From JAHECQ01 sp963775125 (GTDB lineage Bacteria > Actinomycetota > Acidimicrobiia > Acidimicrobiales > SZUA-35), in NCBI GenBank assembly GCA_963775125.1, contig CAVZHQ010000006.1, forward strand, positions 124,001-188,000: 64,000 nucleotides of DNA, in the 5' to 3' direction. The notes beneath the pieces were generated by a model. It saw nothing but the letters and a program-made list of their open reading frames with translations, ran no database searches and was not told the DNA's origin. Made by a program: the position numbers and the translations under genes. Positions 10,191 through 17,747 of this stretch are shown piece by piece (the stretch's first letter is position 1; each line of letters begins with the position of its first letter).

Positions 10191-10232
10191 CTTATCGATC
10201 CCGTCCGCGCCGATTTGTACGGACTTTGTTTC

Positions 10233-10238
10233 TATGCT
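10233..10238 (+). promoter_or_regulatory. -10 box, leaderless start of the rhodanese gene
   Basis: TATGCT is followed by seven nt and the ATG at 10246, with no Shine-Dalgarno sequence. Transcription would begin at the start codon. Confidence 0.6.
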
Positions 10239-10245
10239 GTGACGC

Positions 10246-10542
10246 ATGAGTTTCAAAGAAGCCCCCGCATCCGATCACGCCGCTCTCGTCTCCGCCGGAG
10301 TCCAACTGGTCGACGTTCGTGAACCCGAGGAAACCGCAGCGGCTTCCGTACCGGGGGCCACGTTCATTCCCCTCGGCCAACTGCACGAACGGGTCGGTGA
10401 ACTCGACCCTTCCCGACCGGTCGCGCTCCTGTGCCGCAGCGGTGGCCGGAGCGGAAAGGCAGCAGAGTTCCTGGTCAGCCAAGGTTTCACCGATGTCACC
10501 AACCTGGTAGGCGGCATGATGAGTCTCGGCCTGCAGGACTGA
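10246..10542 (+). CDS. Single-domain rhodanese-like sulfurtransferase
   Basis: A 98-residue protein that is one rhodanese domain. LVDVREPEE at 21-29 is the CH2A-type start, and Cys63 in the active-site loop LLCRSGGRSG would carry the persulfide. The six-residue active-site loop (CRSGGR) is the type seen in sulfur-transferring single-domain rhodaneses such as GlpE. It probably relays sulfane sulfur in the cytoplasm; no signal peptide is present. It stands alone, transcribed divergently from the MFS gene and convergent with the cupin gene 27 bp downstream. Confidence 0.93.
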   Translation: MSFKEAPASDHAALVSAGVQLVDVREPEETAAASVPGATFIPLGQLHERVGELDPSRPVALLCRSGGRSGKAAEFLVSQGFTDVTNLVGGMMSLGLQD

Positions 10543-10568
10543 TCCGAGCGCTGGAGCGCTAACCGAGA

Positions 10569-10952
10569 TCACTCGGGTAGGTGGGTACGAAGCCCGAGGT
10601 TCTCCACGGTGTCGCGTTCGAAGTCGAACTGAATCAGCACGACTGGCTCGTCGCCTCCGACCCACGAGTCGTGGCCCGGTTCGACCGCGATGATCGCTGG
10701 GGCCTGGTAGTCGAAGGTGCTGCCATCGGCGTACTCGCCGACGAAGTGTCCGCGGGCGAGGAAGCCGACGTGGGCATGCTCGCACCAATCGGTGCCGACG
10801 TGCGGCTTGACGTGGGTGGACCACCGCCCGCCGGGAGCATAGATCAGACGTTTGATGCGAGCGTTGCCCACCTGACCGACGTCGATTTTCATGCCGGCGA
10901 AGTTATGCCTCGTCGCACCGTGAACTGGTCCCAAAAGCGGATCGTCTTCCAT
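10569..10952 (-). CDS. Cupin-domain protein
   Basis: A small 127-residue single-cupin protein. The metal-binding pattern is partly visible: WSTHVKPHVGTDWCEHAHVGFLARGHFVG holds several His and a Glu in about the right spacing for cupin motif 1, and VEPGHDSWV lies in the motif 2 position. Role unknown; such proteins can be small dioxygenases, isomerases or sensor domains. AAGACT lies six nt upstream of the start, an imperfect version of the leaderless -10 pattern. It is separated by 55 bp from the acyl-CoA dehydrogenase stop upstream, so it may still share that transcript. Confidence 0.75.
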   Translation of the reverse strand: MEDDPLLGPVHGATRHNFAGMKIDVGQVGNARIKRLIYAPGGRWSTHVKPHVGTDWCEHAHVGFLARGHFVGEYADGSTFDYQAPAIIAVEPGHDSWVGGDEPVVLIQFDFERDTVENLGLRTHLPE

Positions 10953-11007
10953 GAGCGGAGTCTTGCACCCAGACCGGTCCCCGTGAAGCCCACGGGCCGA
11001 CTGACGC

Positions 11008-12132
11008 TCAGGCGAAGAGGTTTCTCGCGATCACCAGGTTCTGGATCTCCGTGGTGCCGTCGATGTAGCCGGCGATGCGGGCACCGGCGAGATGCCGGGG
11101 GAGCGGATTGTCGACCGCCCGTCTGAACCCTGCGGCTCCGAGCGTTTGCATGCAGGTGGCGATCCCTCGCTCCGCTGCCCTCGCTGCGAACTTCTTGGCG
11201 TGCGCTGCGGCGACGGTGGCGTCCAGCCCTCCTTCCAGCAATTCCGCTGCCTGATAGGTGAGCAACCGGCAGGCCTCGAGGTCGGTGGCGACGTCGGCCA
11301 GCATCCATTGGATCCCTTGTTTGTCCGCCACCGATGCGCCGAACACCGGCCGGGACCGGGCCCGGTCGACGGCGACTTCGAGTGCCCGCTGCAACATGCC
11401 ACAACACATGGCGCCGACAACCACTCGGGCGAGGTCGATACCGGCCATCGCCGCACCAAACGCCTCGCCAACGGGCGACAACGTGTTCCGAGTGGAAACG
11501 CGGACATCGTCGAACCGGAATCCGCCGGTCCCCATTGCGTGGCCGCCCAGCAGCTCGTAGGGCTCGTGGCGGGTGACGCCTGGCGTGTCCGCCGCCACCA
11601 CGATCGAGACGATGCCGCGATGCCTCAGGTCGGGGTCGGTCTGGGCGTAGACATTCAGCGCGGTTGCGTGGCTGGCGTTGGTGATCCAGGCCTTGTCGCC
11701 GTTGATGACCCACTCGTCGCCGTCGAGTTCGGCTCGGCAGGCGATGGCGGCAGCGTCGGAGCCTGCACCGGCTTCGGTGAGCAGGAACGCTCCGATCGCC
11801 CGGCCGGAGACGGCCTCGGCGAGCAGCTCGTCGACGAGGTGCTGGTTGCCGCTGGCCGCGAGGCCCCGAACGAAATTGTTGTGAACCACGAGGCTGAAGG
11901 CTGCCGCCAGGTCGGACGCTGCGAGCACCTCGAACACTCGGGCGAACGCCACGGGTCCCAGGCCCCGACCGCCTTGAGGCGCGGGAACGAGCAGAGCCGT
12001 CAACCCCAACCGCGCTGCCGCAGCGAAGTTCTCGGTGGCGAACCGCCGATTGGTCTCCCATTGGTCGGCCAACGGGTCGATGACCTCGGCTGCGAGCCGG
12101 CGAGCATCTTCGAGAGTGGCTTGTTCGGTCAT
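11008..12132 (-). CDS. Acyl-CoA dehydrogenase
   Basis: A complete 374-residue acyl-CoA dehydrogenase. LLTEAGAGSDAAAI and KAWITNASHA mark the FAD/substrate region, and CMQTLGAAGFRR and YIDGTTEIQNLVIARN the C-terminal domain. At the MCAD-type catalytic position (Y-E-G-T) this protein has Asp (I-D-G-T). The helix-G Glu found in the two other acyl-CoA dehydrogenases of the window is absent (GIDLARVVV), so Asp is the likely base, an uncommon choice. It starts 3 bp after the PGPGW membrane-protein gene and is probably cotranscribed with it. The true acyl substrate is unknown. Confidence 0.9.
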   Translation of the reverse strand: MTEQATLEDARRLAAEVIDPLADQWETNRRFATENFAAAARLGLTALLVPAPQGGRGLGPVAFARVFEVLAASDLAAAFSLVVHNNFVRGLAASGNQHLVDELLAEAVSGRAIGAFLLTEAGAGSDAAAIACRAELDGDEWVINGDKAWITNASHATALNVYAQTDPDLRHRGIVSIVVAADTPGVTRHEPYELLGGHAMGTGGFRFDDVRVSTRNTLSPVGEAFGAAMAGIDLARVVVGAMCCGMLQRALEVAVDRARSRPVFGASVADKQGIQWMLADVATDLEACRLLTYQAAELLEGGLDATVAAAHAKKFAARAAERGIATCMQTLGAAGFRRAVDNPLPRHLAGARIAGYIDGTTEIQNLVIARNLFA

Positions 12133-12135
12133 GCG

Positions 12136-12582
12136 TCAGCCCGTCAGGTTGTCCCAGAGACCGCTGGCCGCCTCTTTGCCGCCGCCGAAGGTCCAGTAGA
12201 CGGAAAGGGCGATGAACGCCGCGCTGATCAGACCGAGCCGGACCATTGTGGCCGCAGGGATCTTGCCGTCCTCGGGGACACCTGGCACACGCTTGCGGAC
12301 GTACCGCAGCAGGCGACCGGCCCACTCGACGTCCCGCGAGAGAATCGCGAGACCGCCGGCGATGATCAGCCAACCTGGTCCGGGTAGCGGCAGGGCGGCA
12401 ATGCCCAGCAGGGTGACCAGCGTGCCCAACGTGATGCGACCGAGCCGCAGGAGCACGTGGGCCTTCGCCGCCTCGACGGTTGCTTCATGGACCCCGGTTT
12501 CGAACTCGGCCTGAATGGCTGCTTCGCGGAGCTCATCGAGCGTGACGTGATGAGGATGCGCGTCGGGTTCGCGGTCGTTCAT
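12136..12582 (-). CDS. PGPGW (TIGR02611) family membrane protein
   Basis: A 148-residue protein with a soluble N-terminus of about 50 residues, a hydrophobic segment ending in the family-defining LPLPGPGWLII motif (about residues 67-77), a short basic loop (RYVRKRVPG) and a final transmembrane segment near the C-terminus. The family is widespread in Actinobacteria and its function is not known. The frame is open to 12966, but ATG 12582 was chosen: it matches the family length, and a CACACT box lies six nt upstream, mirroring the divergent monooxygenase. It leads a short operon with the acyl-CoA dehydrogenase. Confidence 0.85.
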   Translation of the reverse strand: MNDREPDAHPHHVTLDELREAAIQAEFETGVHEATVEAAKAHVLLRLGRITLGTLVTLLGIAALPLPGPGWLIIAGGLAILSRDVEWAGRLLRYVRKRVPGVPEDGKIPAATMVRLGLISAAFIALSVYWTFGGGKEAASGLWDNLTG

Positions 12583-12588
12583 GGAGCC

Positions 12589-12657
12589 AGTGTGCCACCT
12601 CTCCACGCCACGAGCCGACCGCGATGTGATCGGGCCCGCGAGTTCATCGGGCAGACT
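12589..12657. promoter_or_regulatory. Divergent promoter pair with CANACT boxes
   Basis: CACACT (minus strand, 12589-12594) lies six nt before ATG 12582, and CAGACT (plus strand, 12652-12657) lies six nt before ATG 12664. The spacing equals the clear TANNNT leaderless starts, but the first base is C, so these are weaker calls. Confidence 0.35.
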
Positions 12658-12663
12658 GGGGCC

Positions 12664-13935
12664 ATGACGGTTCTGATCGCTGGTGGCGGTATCGGGGGAA
12701 TGACGATGGCGCTGACGTGTCACCAGATCGGTGTCCCGGCGATCGTGTTCGAGTCCGTTGCCGAGTTGGCTCCGCTCGGGGTCGGCATCAATCTCCAGCC
12801 GAACGCCGTTCGTGAGTTGTTCGACCTGGGGTTGACCGACGACGCCCTCGGTCGGGTCGGAGTCGAAGCCCGTGAGTGGGCGTTGGTCGGCCGGAACGGC
12901 AACGATGTCTACTCCGAGCCACGAGGTCGACTGGCCGGTTACCGCTGGCCCCAATACGCGGTGCACCGCGGCGAACTACAGATGCTGCTCTATCGAGCCG
13001 TCATCGAGCGGATCGGGCCCGACTCGGTTCGCCTCGGCCACCGGGTCGTCGGGTACCGCAACGACGCCTCCGGGGTGGTCGCCATCGTCGAGACGGCCGA
13101 TGGTGAGCAGATCGAGGTGGTCGGCGATGTGCTCGTCGGAGCCGACGGCCTGCACTCGGCGGTTCGACAGCAGATGCATCCCGAGCAGGGGCCACCGCAT
13201 TGGGGCGGCGCCATCATGTGGCGGGGCGTGAGCCCCGGAGTTCCCGTCCGTTCGGGCTCTTCGTTCGTCGGCCTCGGGTCGCTGCATCACCGACTCGTCT
13301 TCTATCCCATTTCTCCGCCCGACCCCTCGACCGGTCTCGCCACGATCAACTGGATCGCCGAGATCACCATCGATCCGTCGATGGGGTGGGGGAGTGGAGA
13401 CTGGAACCGGCGCGCAGGGTTGGAGGACTTCATCCACCATTTCGAGGACTGGAACTACGACTGGCTCGACGTTCCTGCGATGCTGCGTGGAGCCTCCGAG
13501 ATCTTCGAGTACCCCATGATCGACCGGGATCCTGTGCCTCGCTGGGTCGACGGACGCGCCGCCCTGTTCGGTGACGCGGCCCACGTGATGTATCCCGTCG
13601 GGTCGAACGGCGCCAGTCAGGCCATCGTCGACTGCCGCGTCCTGGGCGCCTCGATGCTGACCCACGGCGTCGGTCACGAGGCCTTGCTCGATTACGAACG
13701 GAAGCTCCGCGAGGACGTCTCGGCGTTGGTGCTGCGGAACCGCGGCGCCGGGCCGTTCGGGATCCTGGGCATGGTCGACGAGCGTTGCGGCGGAATCTTC
13801 GACGACATCGACGATGTCATCCCCAAGCCCGAGCTCGACGACTTCATGGCCCGGTACAAGGCGGCTGCCGGCTTTGCCATCGAGACCCTCAACGCCGCAC
13901 CCTCGACCATTACCCCAGGAGCTCGTGTCCGATGA
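12664..13935 (+). CDS. FAD-dependent monooxygenase (PhzS/PHBH-like)
   Basis: A 423-residue group A flavoprotein hydroxylase. The dinucleotide motif GGGIGG lies at 7-12, the ADG (LVGADGLHS) motif near 160, and the second FAD motif GDAAHVMYPVGSNGASQAI starts near 303. GINLQPNAVREL is typical of the salicylate hydroxylase/PhzS branch. It should use NAD(P)H and O2 to hydroxylate an aromatic or heterocyclic ring. The stop overlaps the next gene's ATG (ATGA, 13932-13935), so the hydrolase product is made together with it, suggesting oxidation then ester or ring cleavage of one substrate. The start is supported by length and by the N-terminal beta strand beginning at residue 2. Confidence 0.9.
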   Translation: MTVLIAGGGIGGMTMALTCHQIGVPAIVFESVAELAPLGVGINLQPNAVRELFDLGLTDDALGRVGVEAREWALVGRNGNDVYSEPRGRLAGYRWPQYAVHRGELQMLLYRAVIERIGPDSVRLGHRVVGYRNDASGVVAIVETADGEQIEVVGDVLVGADGLHSAVRQQMHPEQGPPHWGGAIMWRGVSPGVPVRSGSSFVGLGSLHHRLVFYPISPPDPSTGLATINWIAEITIDPSMGWGSGDWNRRAGLEDFIHHFEDWNYDWLDVPAMLRGASEIFEYPMIDRDPVPRWVDGRAALFGDAAHVMYPVGSNGASQAIVDCRVLGASMLTHGVGHEALLDYERKLREDVSALVLRNRGAGPFGILGMVDERCGGIFDDIDDVIPKPELDDFMARYKAAAGFAIETLNAAPSTITPGARVR

Positions 13936-14657
13936 CTGTTCCCGAGCTGATCTTTCCACCCGCCGACAGTGATCGGCGGGGAGCCGTCGTGCTGGTCCAT
14001 GGGGCATGGGTCGGTGAGTGGAGCTGGACGCCGGTGCTCCCCGCGTTGCGAGCCTCGGGTCGGGCCGTTCATGCGGTTTCGCTGACCGGTCACGGGTCCC
14101 GTCGGCATCAGAGCGGACCACACGTCTCGTTGGGCGACCACGTTGCGGACGTCGTCGGCCTCATCGAGACCCTCGATCTGGTCGACATCACCTTGGTCGG
14201 TCACAGTTACGGCGGGCGTGTCGTCACGCAGGTGTACGACCACGTGGCCGCACGAATCTCTTCGATGGTGTACCTCGACGCCCATGCTCCGGTTGCGCCC
14301 GAACCTCCGCAGTCGGCCGAGCGGCTGGCCGCAGTCGAGGCAAACGGCGGCATGTTGCCGTTCACCGACTACGAGCCGTCGCTCGACCTGGTGGGCGGCC
14401 AACGGGGGTATGACTGGTTCATGCAGCGCGTGATGCCGCAGTCCTTCCAGTGCTTCACCGCGCCTTGGCAGGTGCCGCTTCCCGACGAGCTGTCGAAGCT
14501 GTTCATCTTCGCCGGCGGCGACGAGCCCAACCGCTTTGCCCGATACGCCGAGGTGTGCCGGGACCACCCCCATTGGGACTACCTGGAACTGCGTGGAACC
14601 CATTTCCTGATGTTCACCAATCCCGACGAGGTCGCCGCGGCCATCCTCACCCGCTGA
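13932..14657 (+). CDS. Alpha/beta-fold hydrolase (methyl-esterase-like)
   Basis: A 241-residue hydrolase of the plant methyl esterase/hydroxynitrile lyase-like branch. HGAWVGEW near residues 23-30 forms the oxyanion hole, Ser92 in GHSYGG is the nucleophile and His224 in GTHF the base; an acidic residue near FAGGDEPN completes the triad. It overlaps the monooxygenase stop by 4 nt. It may hydrolyse the oxygenated product, such as an ester or lactone, but this is inferred only from the pairing. An imperfect hairpin follows the stop codon. Confidence 0.88.
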   Translation: MTVPELIFPPADSDRRGAVVLVHGAWVGEWSWTPVLPALRASGRAVHAVSLTGHGSRRHQSGPHVSLGDHVADVVGLIETLDLVDITLVGHSYGGRVVTQVYDHVAARISSMVYLDAHAPVAPEPPQSAERLAAVEANGGMLPFTDYEPSLDLVGGQRGYDWFMQRVMPQSFQCFTAPWQVPLPDELSKLFIFAGGDEPNRFARYAEVCRDHPHWDYLELRGTHFLMFTNPDEVAAAILTR

Positions 14658-14658
14658 A

Positions 14659-14717
14659 CCCGCACCCGCGTGCACTTCCACCCCTCCCAGAGGTGCGCAC
14701 TGCACACGGTTGCGGGT
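14659..14717. terminator. Imperfect hairpin between convergent genes
   Basis: ACCCGCA...GTGCA...CCCTC on the left pairs with GAGGTGC...TGCAC...GCGGGT on the right, with several mismatches. It separates the hydrolase from the convergent CoA-transferase and probably ends both transcripts. Confidence 0.5.
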
Positions 14718-14745
14718 TCGGGGGCGGCGGGCTGATCGATCCGTT

Positions 14746-14784
14746 CAGGTCAGGTCAGGTCAGGTCAGGTCAGGTCAGGTCAGG
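14746..14784. repeat. Pentanucleotide microsatellite (CAGGT)7-8 over a stop codon
   Basis: Seven perfect CAGGT units plus CAGG run from 14746 to 14784. On the minus strand the unit is ACCTG, and the CoA-transferase stop codon TGA at 14775-14777 is inside the array. Every frame of this repeat contains TGA within 15 nt, so length changes alter at most the last few residues. Confidence 0.95.
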
Positions 14785-15998
14785 CCGGTTCGGAGCACTC
14801 CTGCTTCGAACAGCTGGGCGATGCGGTCATCGGAGAAGCCAAGGCGTGAGCTGAGTATCTCGGCGTTGTGCTGACCGAGGAGCGGAGCGACCAGGTCCGG
14901 CAGTTCTTCCTGGTCGCCGAACTTGAAGGGATAGCCGGGAATGGGCACCGGGCCCAGCAGCGGATCGTCGACCCATCGAACCATGTTCCGGCTCTCGAAG
15001 TATTCGTGGCCGATGGCGTCGGTCGGCGACAACACCGGAGCACACGGCACCCGATGTGACTCGAGGCATGCGATGACGTCGGCGTCGGCGTCGAACGTGG
15101 CCATCCACGCCTCGGTCAGCTCGATCAGCTCGTGGCGGCGAGCCGCGCGATCGGGCATGGTCTTGTAGCGGGGGTCGTCGACCAGGTCCATTCGTTCGAG
15201 GGCGCTGCAGAAATTCGGCCACTGCAGATCGAGGGCCAGGACCACGATCCAGCCCTGCGGTCCCCGGAACGTTCCCACCGGGAAGACCAGCTCGTGGTGG
15301 GTGCCCATGCGCTTGGGCTCGTGGCCGCCGAAGTGGGCACACTCGAGGTGACCCTCGTTCATGTGGAACATACAGTCGACCATGGCGAGGTCGATGTGCT
15401 GGCCCCGCCCCGTTCGCTCCCGGTGGTAGAGGGCATAGCCGAGGGCCGCGAAGCCGTGCACGGCGGTGCCGGTGTCGGCAATGGCCGATCCGACGAAATG
15501 CGGTGGCCCGTCCGGGTCTCCGGTCATGTGCATCAGCCCGGAATAGGCCTGGGCGATGTAGTCGTAGCCCGTCTTGTGGCTGTACGCGCTCTTGCGGCCG
15601 AACGCTGAGATCGACGCCATGATGACGCGGGGGTTCAGCTCCCGGATCGACTCGTAGTCGAGCCCTCGTTTCGACAGGATCTGGGGTGTGCCCGTGTTCT
15701 CGGTCACCACGTCGACCTGAGGCACGAGGTCCTTGATGATCTGCAGACCCTCGGCGGTGTTCCAATCGACGCAGAGGCTTTTCTTGCCCCGATTGTGCTG
15801 GACGAACCACGCCGATCGCCCGTCCTGCACGACCGGCAGCAGACGACTGCCGTCGCCGAGGTCGGGAAGCTCGACCTTGATGATGTCGGCGCCGAGCTCG
15901 GCCATCATCCGGGTGACGCCGGCGCCCGCCAGATATTGCGTGAGGTCGAGCACGCTGACCCCTTCGAGAATGAGATCCCGACCGTCTGCCTGTGGCAT
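14775..15998 (-). CDS. CaiB/BaiF-type (class III) CoA-transferase
   Basis: A 407-residue family III CoA-transferase, which swaps CoA between an acyl-CoA and a free acid. The family N-terminus is clear (GVSVLDLTQYLAGAG, then GADIIKVE) as are the RGKKSL CoA-binding loop and the catalytic Asp in SAIADTG (about residue 173). AALGYALYHRERTGRGQHIDLAM is also typical. GGAGG ends 7 nt before the ATG, a good ribosome-binding site, in contrast to the leaderless neighbours. Its substrate is unknown. A paralogue lies at 28020-29246. The last residues are encoded in a pentanucleotide repeat. Confidence 0.93.
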   Translation of the reverse strand: MPQADGRDLILEGVSVLDLTQYLAGAGVTRMMAELGADIIKVELPDLGDGSRLLPVVQDGRSAWFVQHNRGKKSLCVDWNTAEGLQIIKDLVPQVDVVTENTGTPQILSKRGLDYESIRELNPRVIMASISAFGRKSAYSHKTGYDYIAQAYSGLMHMTGDPDGPPHFVGSAIADTGTAVHGFAALGYALYHRERTGRGQHIDLAMVDCMFHMNEGHLECAHFGGHEPKRMGTHHELVFPVGTFRGPQGWIVVLALDLQWPNFCSALERMDLVDDPRYKTMPDRAARRHELIELTEAWMATFDADADVIACLESHRVPCAPVLSPTDAIGHEYFESRNMVRWVDDPLLGPVPIPGYPFKFGDQEELPDLVAPLLGQHNAEILSSRLGFSDDRIAQLFEAGVLRTGLT

Positions 15999-16098
15999 GT
16001 CCTACCTCCACATCCGGCGTGCCATCCCCTGGGCAACGCAGCAAGACCTTAGGTCACGCGCTCGGAACCGAAGCATTCGGGCGGGCAGAGTTGAGGGT

Positions 16099-16584
16099 TC
16101 AGGGGGCGGGCGGGATGGTGATGCCGGGCATCATCCGCAGCGTGGTGATGGCGTAGGCGGCCATCGTGTCGTAGGCACCTGCGTCGGACGGGCCGGTGAA
16201 GAAGGTGGTCGAAACCAGACTGTTCAGGCCCCGCTGGTTGATGATCTCGCCCTTGACCCGGAACGTCGGTCCCATGATCGGCTCGAAGTAGTCGCAGCGC
16301 ATGTTGATGGTGACCATCCAGTTGCGCGGCGCCTCCGGGTTCTTCGACTCCGGGTCGAGGGTGTGGACGGTCTGGATGGCCACGAAGTCGACGTACGTCG
16401 GAGTGAAACCACCGAAGAGCTGTCCCTGGGGATTCTTCAGCTGCTCGGGGAGGTCGCATTCGACCACCAGAAGACCCGGACCTTCCTCGAGGACCCGCCA
16501 GTTCCAGGCCTCCAGCACATCGCCGGCGCCGTGCCCCTTGGCGATCAGTGGTACGTGGACGGTGTCGTGATCGGCTGCAGTCAT
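16099..16584 (-). CDS. Hotdog-fold thioesterase-like protein
   Basis: The 161-residue protein begins at ATG 16584 (the frame is open to 16752 but that part crosses the intergenic hairpin). The segment NPQGQLFGGFTPTYVDFVAIQTV resembles the central helix of PaaI/4HBT-type hotdog thioesterases, with the usual N-x-x-G-x-x-F-G-G pattern, followed by strands with MRCDYFEP and KGEIINQRG. It probably hydrolyses an acyl-CoA thioester in the cytoplasm. It lies upstream of the CoA-transferase on the same strand, with a 100-bp gap, and is divergent from the RidA operon. Confidence 0.75.
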   Translation of the reverse strand: MTAADHDTVHVPLIAKGHGAGDVLEAWNWRVLEEGPGLLVVECDLPEQLKNPQGQLFGGFTPTYVDFVAIQTVHTLDPESKNPEAPRNWMVTINMRCDYFEPIMGPTFRVKGEIINQRGLNSLVSTTFFTGPSDAGAYDTMAAYAITTLRMMPGITIPPAP

Positions 16585-16624
16585 CGCCGCTGTTGGTAGC
16601 AGACCCCAACCCCAACCCCAAAAC

Positions 16625-16677
16625 CCGCATCGGGAGTGTGCGGGTCCGTTTTCGGCACCCGCACACTCCCGATGCGG
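16625..16677. promoter_or_regulatory. Perfect 21-bp inverted repeat between divergent genes
   Basis: Arms 16625-16645 and 16657-16677 match perfectly around an 11-nt loop that can itself pair (CCG/CGG). It lies between divergent starts (16584 and 16711), so it is not at a gene end. It ends about 22 bp before the TACGAT box of the RidA gene, which would suit an operator, an attenuator of the minus-strand gene, or an inserted palindrome. Confidence 0.6.
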
Positions 16678-16698
16678 AATGGGGAGGCGGGTTGGGCG

Positions 16699-16704
16699 TA
16701 CGAT
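16699..16704 (+). promoter_or_regulatory. -10 box, leaderless start of the RidA-like gene
   Basis: TACGAT is followed by six nt and GTG 16711. This spacing is the main reason for choosing the GTG over upstream starts. Confidence 0.55.
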
Positions 16705-16710
16705 CGTGGC

Positions 16711-17205
16711 GTGTCGAACGCATCGAAGCAGCATGAGGACGGACCGGGGCATGAGGCCCGGCTGGCCGCGGCGGGGATCATCCTGCCCGAGGGGTATCCG
16801 TCGGCGGGACTCTACGTGAAGGGGGTGTTGGCCGGGGACTTACTGCACATCGGTGGTCACGGCCCCGTCGGGCCGGAAGGGCGGATCAGCGGCAAGGTGG
16901 GTGGCACCGTCGACCTCGACCGGGCTCGGTACGCGGCACGCCTGACGGGGCTGCAGCTGCTGGCCTCGGCCCGTTCGGAGCTGGGGACGCTCGACCGAGT
17001 CGTGCGGGTGGTGAAGGTCTTCGGCATGGTGAACTCCGCGCCGGGATTCAACCGGACGCCCGAGGTGATCGATGGCTGCTCCGAGCTGTTCCACGAAGTC
17101 TTCGGCGAGGCCGGCATCCACACCCGATCAGCGGTCGGTATGGCCGAGCTGCCCTTCGATATTCCCGTGGAGATCGAGTGCATCCTGCAGGTCGTCCCCG
17201 CATGA
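16711..17205 (+). CDS. RidA (YjgF/UK114) family protein
   Basis: A 164-residue member of the Rid superfamily. LAAAGIILPEGYPSAGLYVKGVLAGDLLHIGGHGP and the C-terminal SAVGMAELPFDIPVEIECI match the fold. The archetypal RidA deaminase Arg (near RVAVE in E. coli) is not obviously conserved, since the equivalent segment reads AELPFDIPVEIE, so it may belong to a non-RidA Rid subfamily. GTG 16711 is chosen from the leaderless box six nt upstream. Its stop overlaps the next start as ATGA (17202-17205), tying it tightly to a split TPP enzyme. It may remove reactive enamine/imine or act on a 2-oxo acid-derived intermediate. Confidence 0.85.
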   Translation: MSNASKQHEDGPGHEARLAAAGIILPEGYPSAGLYVKGVLAGDLLHIGGHGPVGPEGRISGKVGGTVDLDRARYAARLTGLQLLASARSELGTLDRVVRVVKVFGMVNSAPGFNRTPEVIDGCSELFHEVFGEAGIHTRSAVGMAELPFDIPVEIECILQVVPA

Positions 17206-17747
17206 CGACGTCGTGGGCCGAGCCCGCACACCAGGCCCTGATCCGAAGCGGCGTCACCGTCGTCGGATACGTGCCCGATGGCGGGCTGAAGGACCTCATC
17301 GTGCTACTCGACGACGATCCGACCGTGAAAACCGTCCGGCTCACCACCGAAGAGGAGGGCGTTGCCCTGGCCACGGGCGCCTGGCTCGGCGGCACCCGAG
17401 CCGCCCTGTTGATGCAGTCGAGCGGAGTCGGCAACTGCATCAACATGCTCAGCCTGCTGGCGTCGTGCGAAGTGCCGGCGTTCCATCTCGTGACCATGCG
17501 GGGTGAACCGGGAGAGGCCAATCCCTGGCAGGTGCCCATGGGCTCGGTCGCAGGGGAGACGATGGCGCTGATGGGAATCGACGTGCGGCGGGTGACGTCG
17601 GCCGACGCGGTCGCTCCCGCCATCACGCGGGCCTGTCTCGACACCTTCGATCAACGAGGGCCGGCCACCGCCGTGCTCATCGACCAGACCGTCATCGGCC
17701 ACAAACAGTTCACGGGCGACGATGCTGCCGCGGAAGACTCCCGATGA
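17202..17747 (+). CDS. TPP-dependent decarboxylase, alpha (PYR-domain) subunit
   Basis: A 181-residue protein equal to the pyrimidine-binding half of a ThDP enzyme, like the alpha subunit of sulfopyruvate or phosphonopyruvate decarboxylase. The conserved Glu that activates the cofactor is in TTEEEGVALATGA (residues 50-52), and GVGNCINMLSLL is typical of the family. It should pair with the next gene's product to form one active site. ATGA overlaps bind it to both neighbours. Sulfopyruvate decarboxylase belongs to coenzyme M synthesis, but no other gene of that pathway is in view, so another 2-oxo acid is likely. Confidence 0.87.
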   Translation: MTTSWAEPAHQALIRSGVTVVGYVPDGGLKDLIVLLDDDPTVKTVRLTTEEEGVALATGAWLGGTRAALLMQSSGVGNCINMLSLLASCEVPAFHLVTMRGEPGEANPWQVPMGSVAGETMALMGIDVRRVTSADAVAPAITRACLDTFDQRGPATAVLIDQTVIGHKQFTGDDAAAEDSR

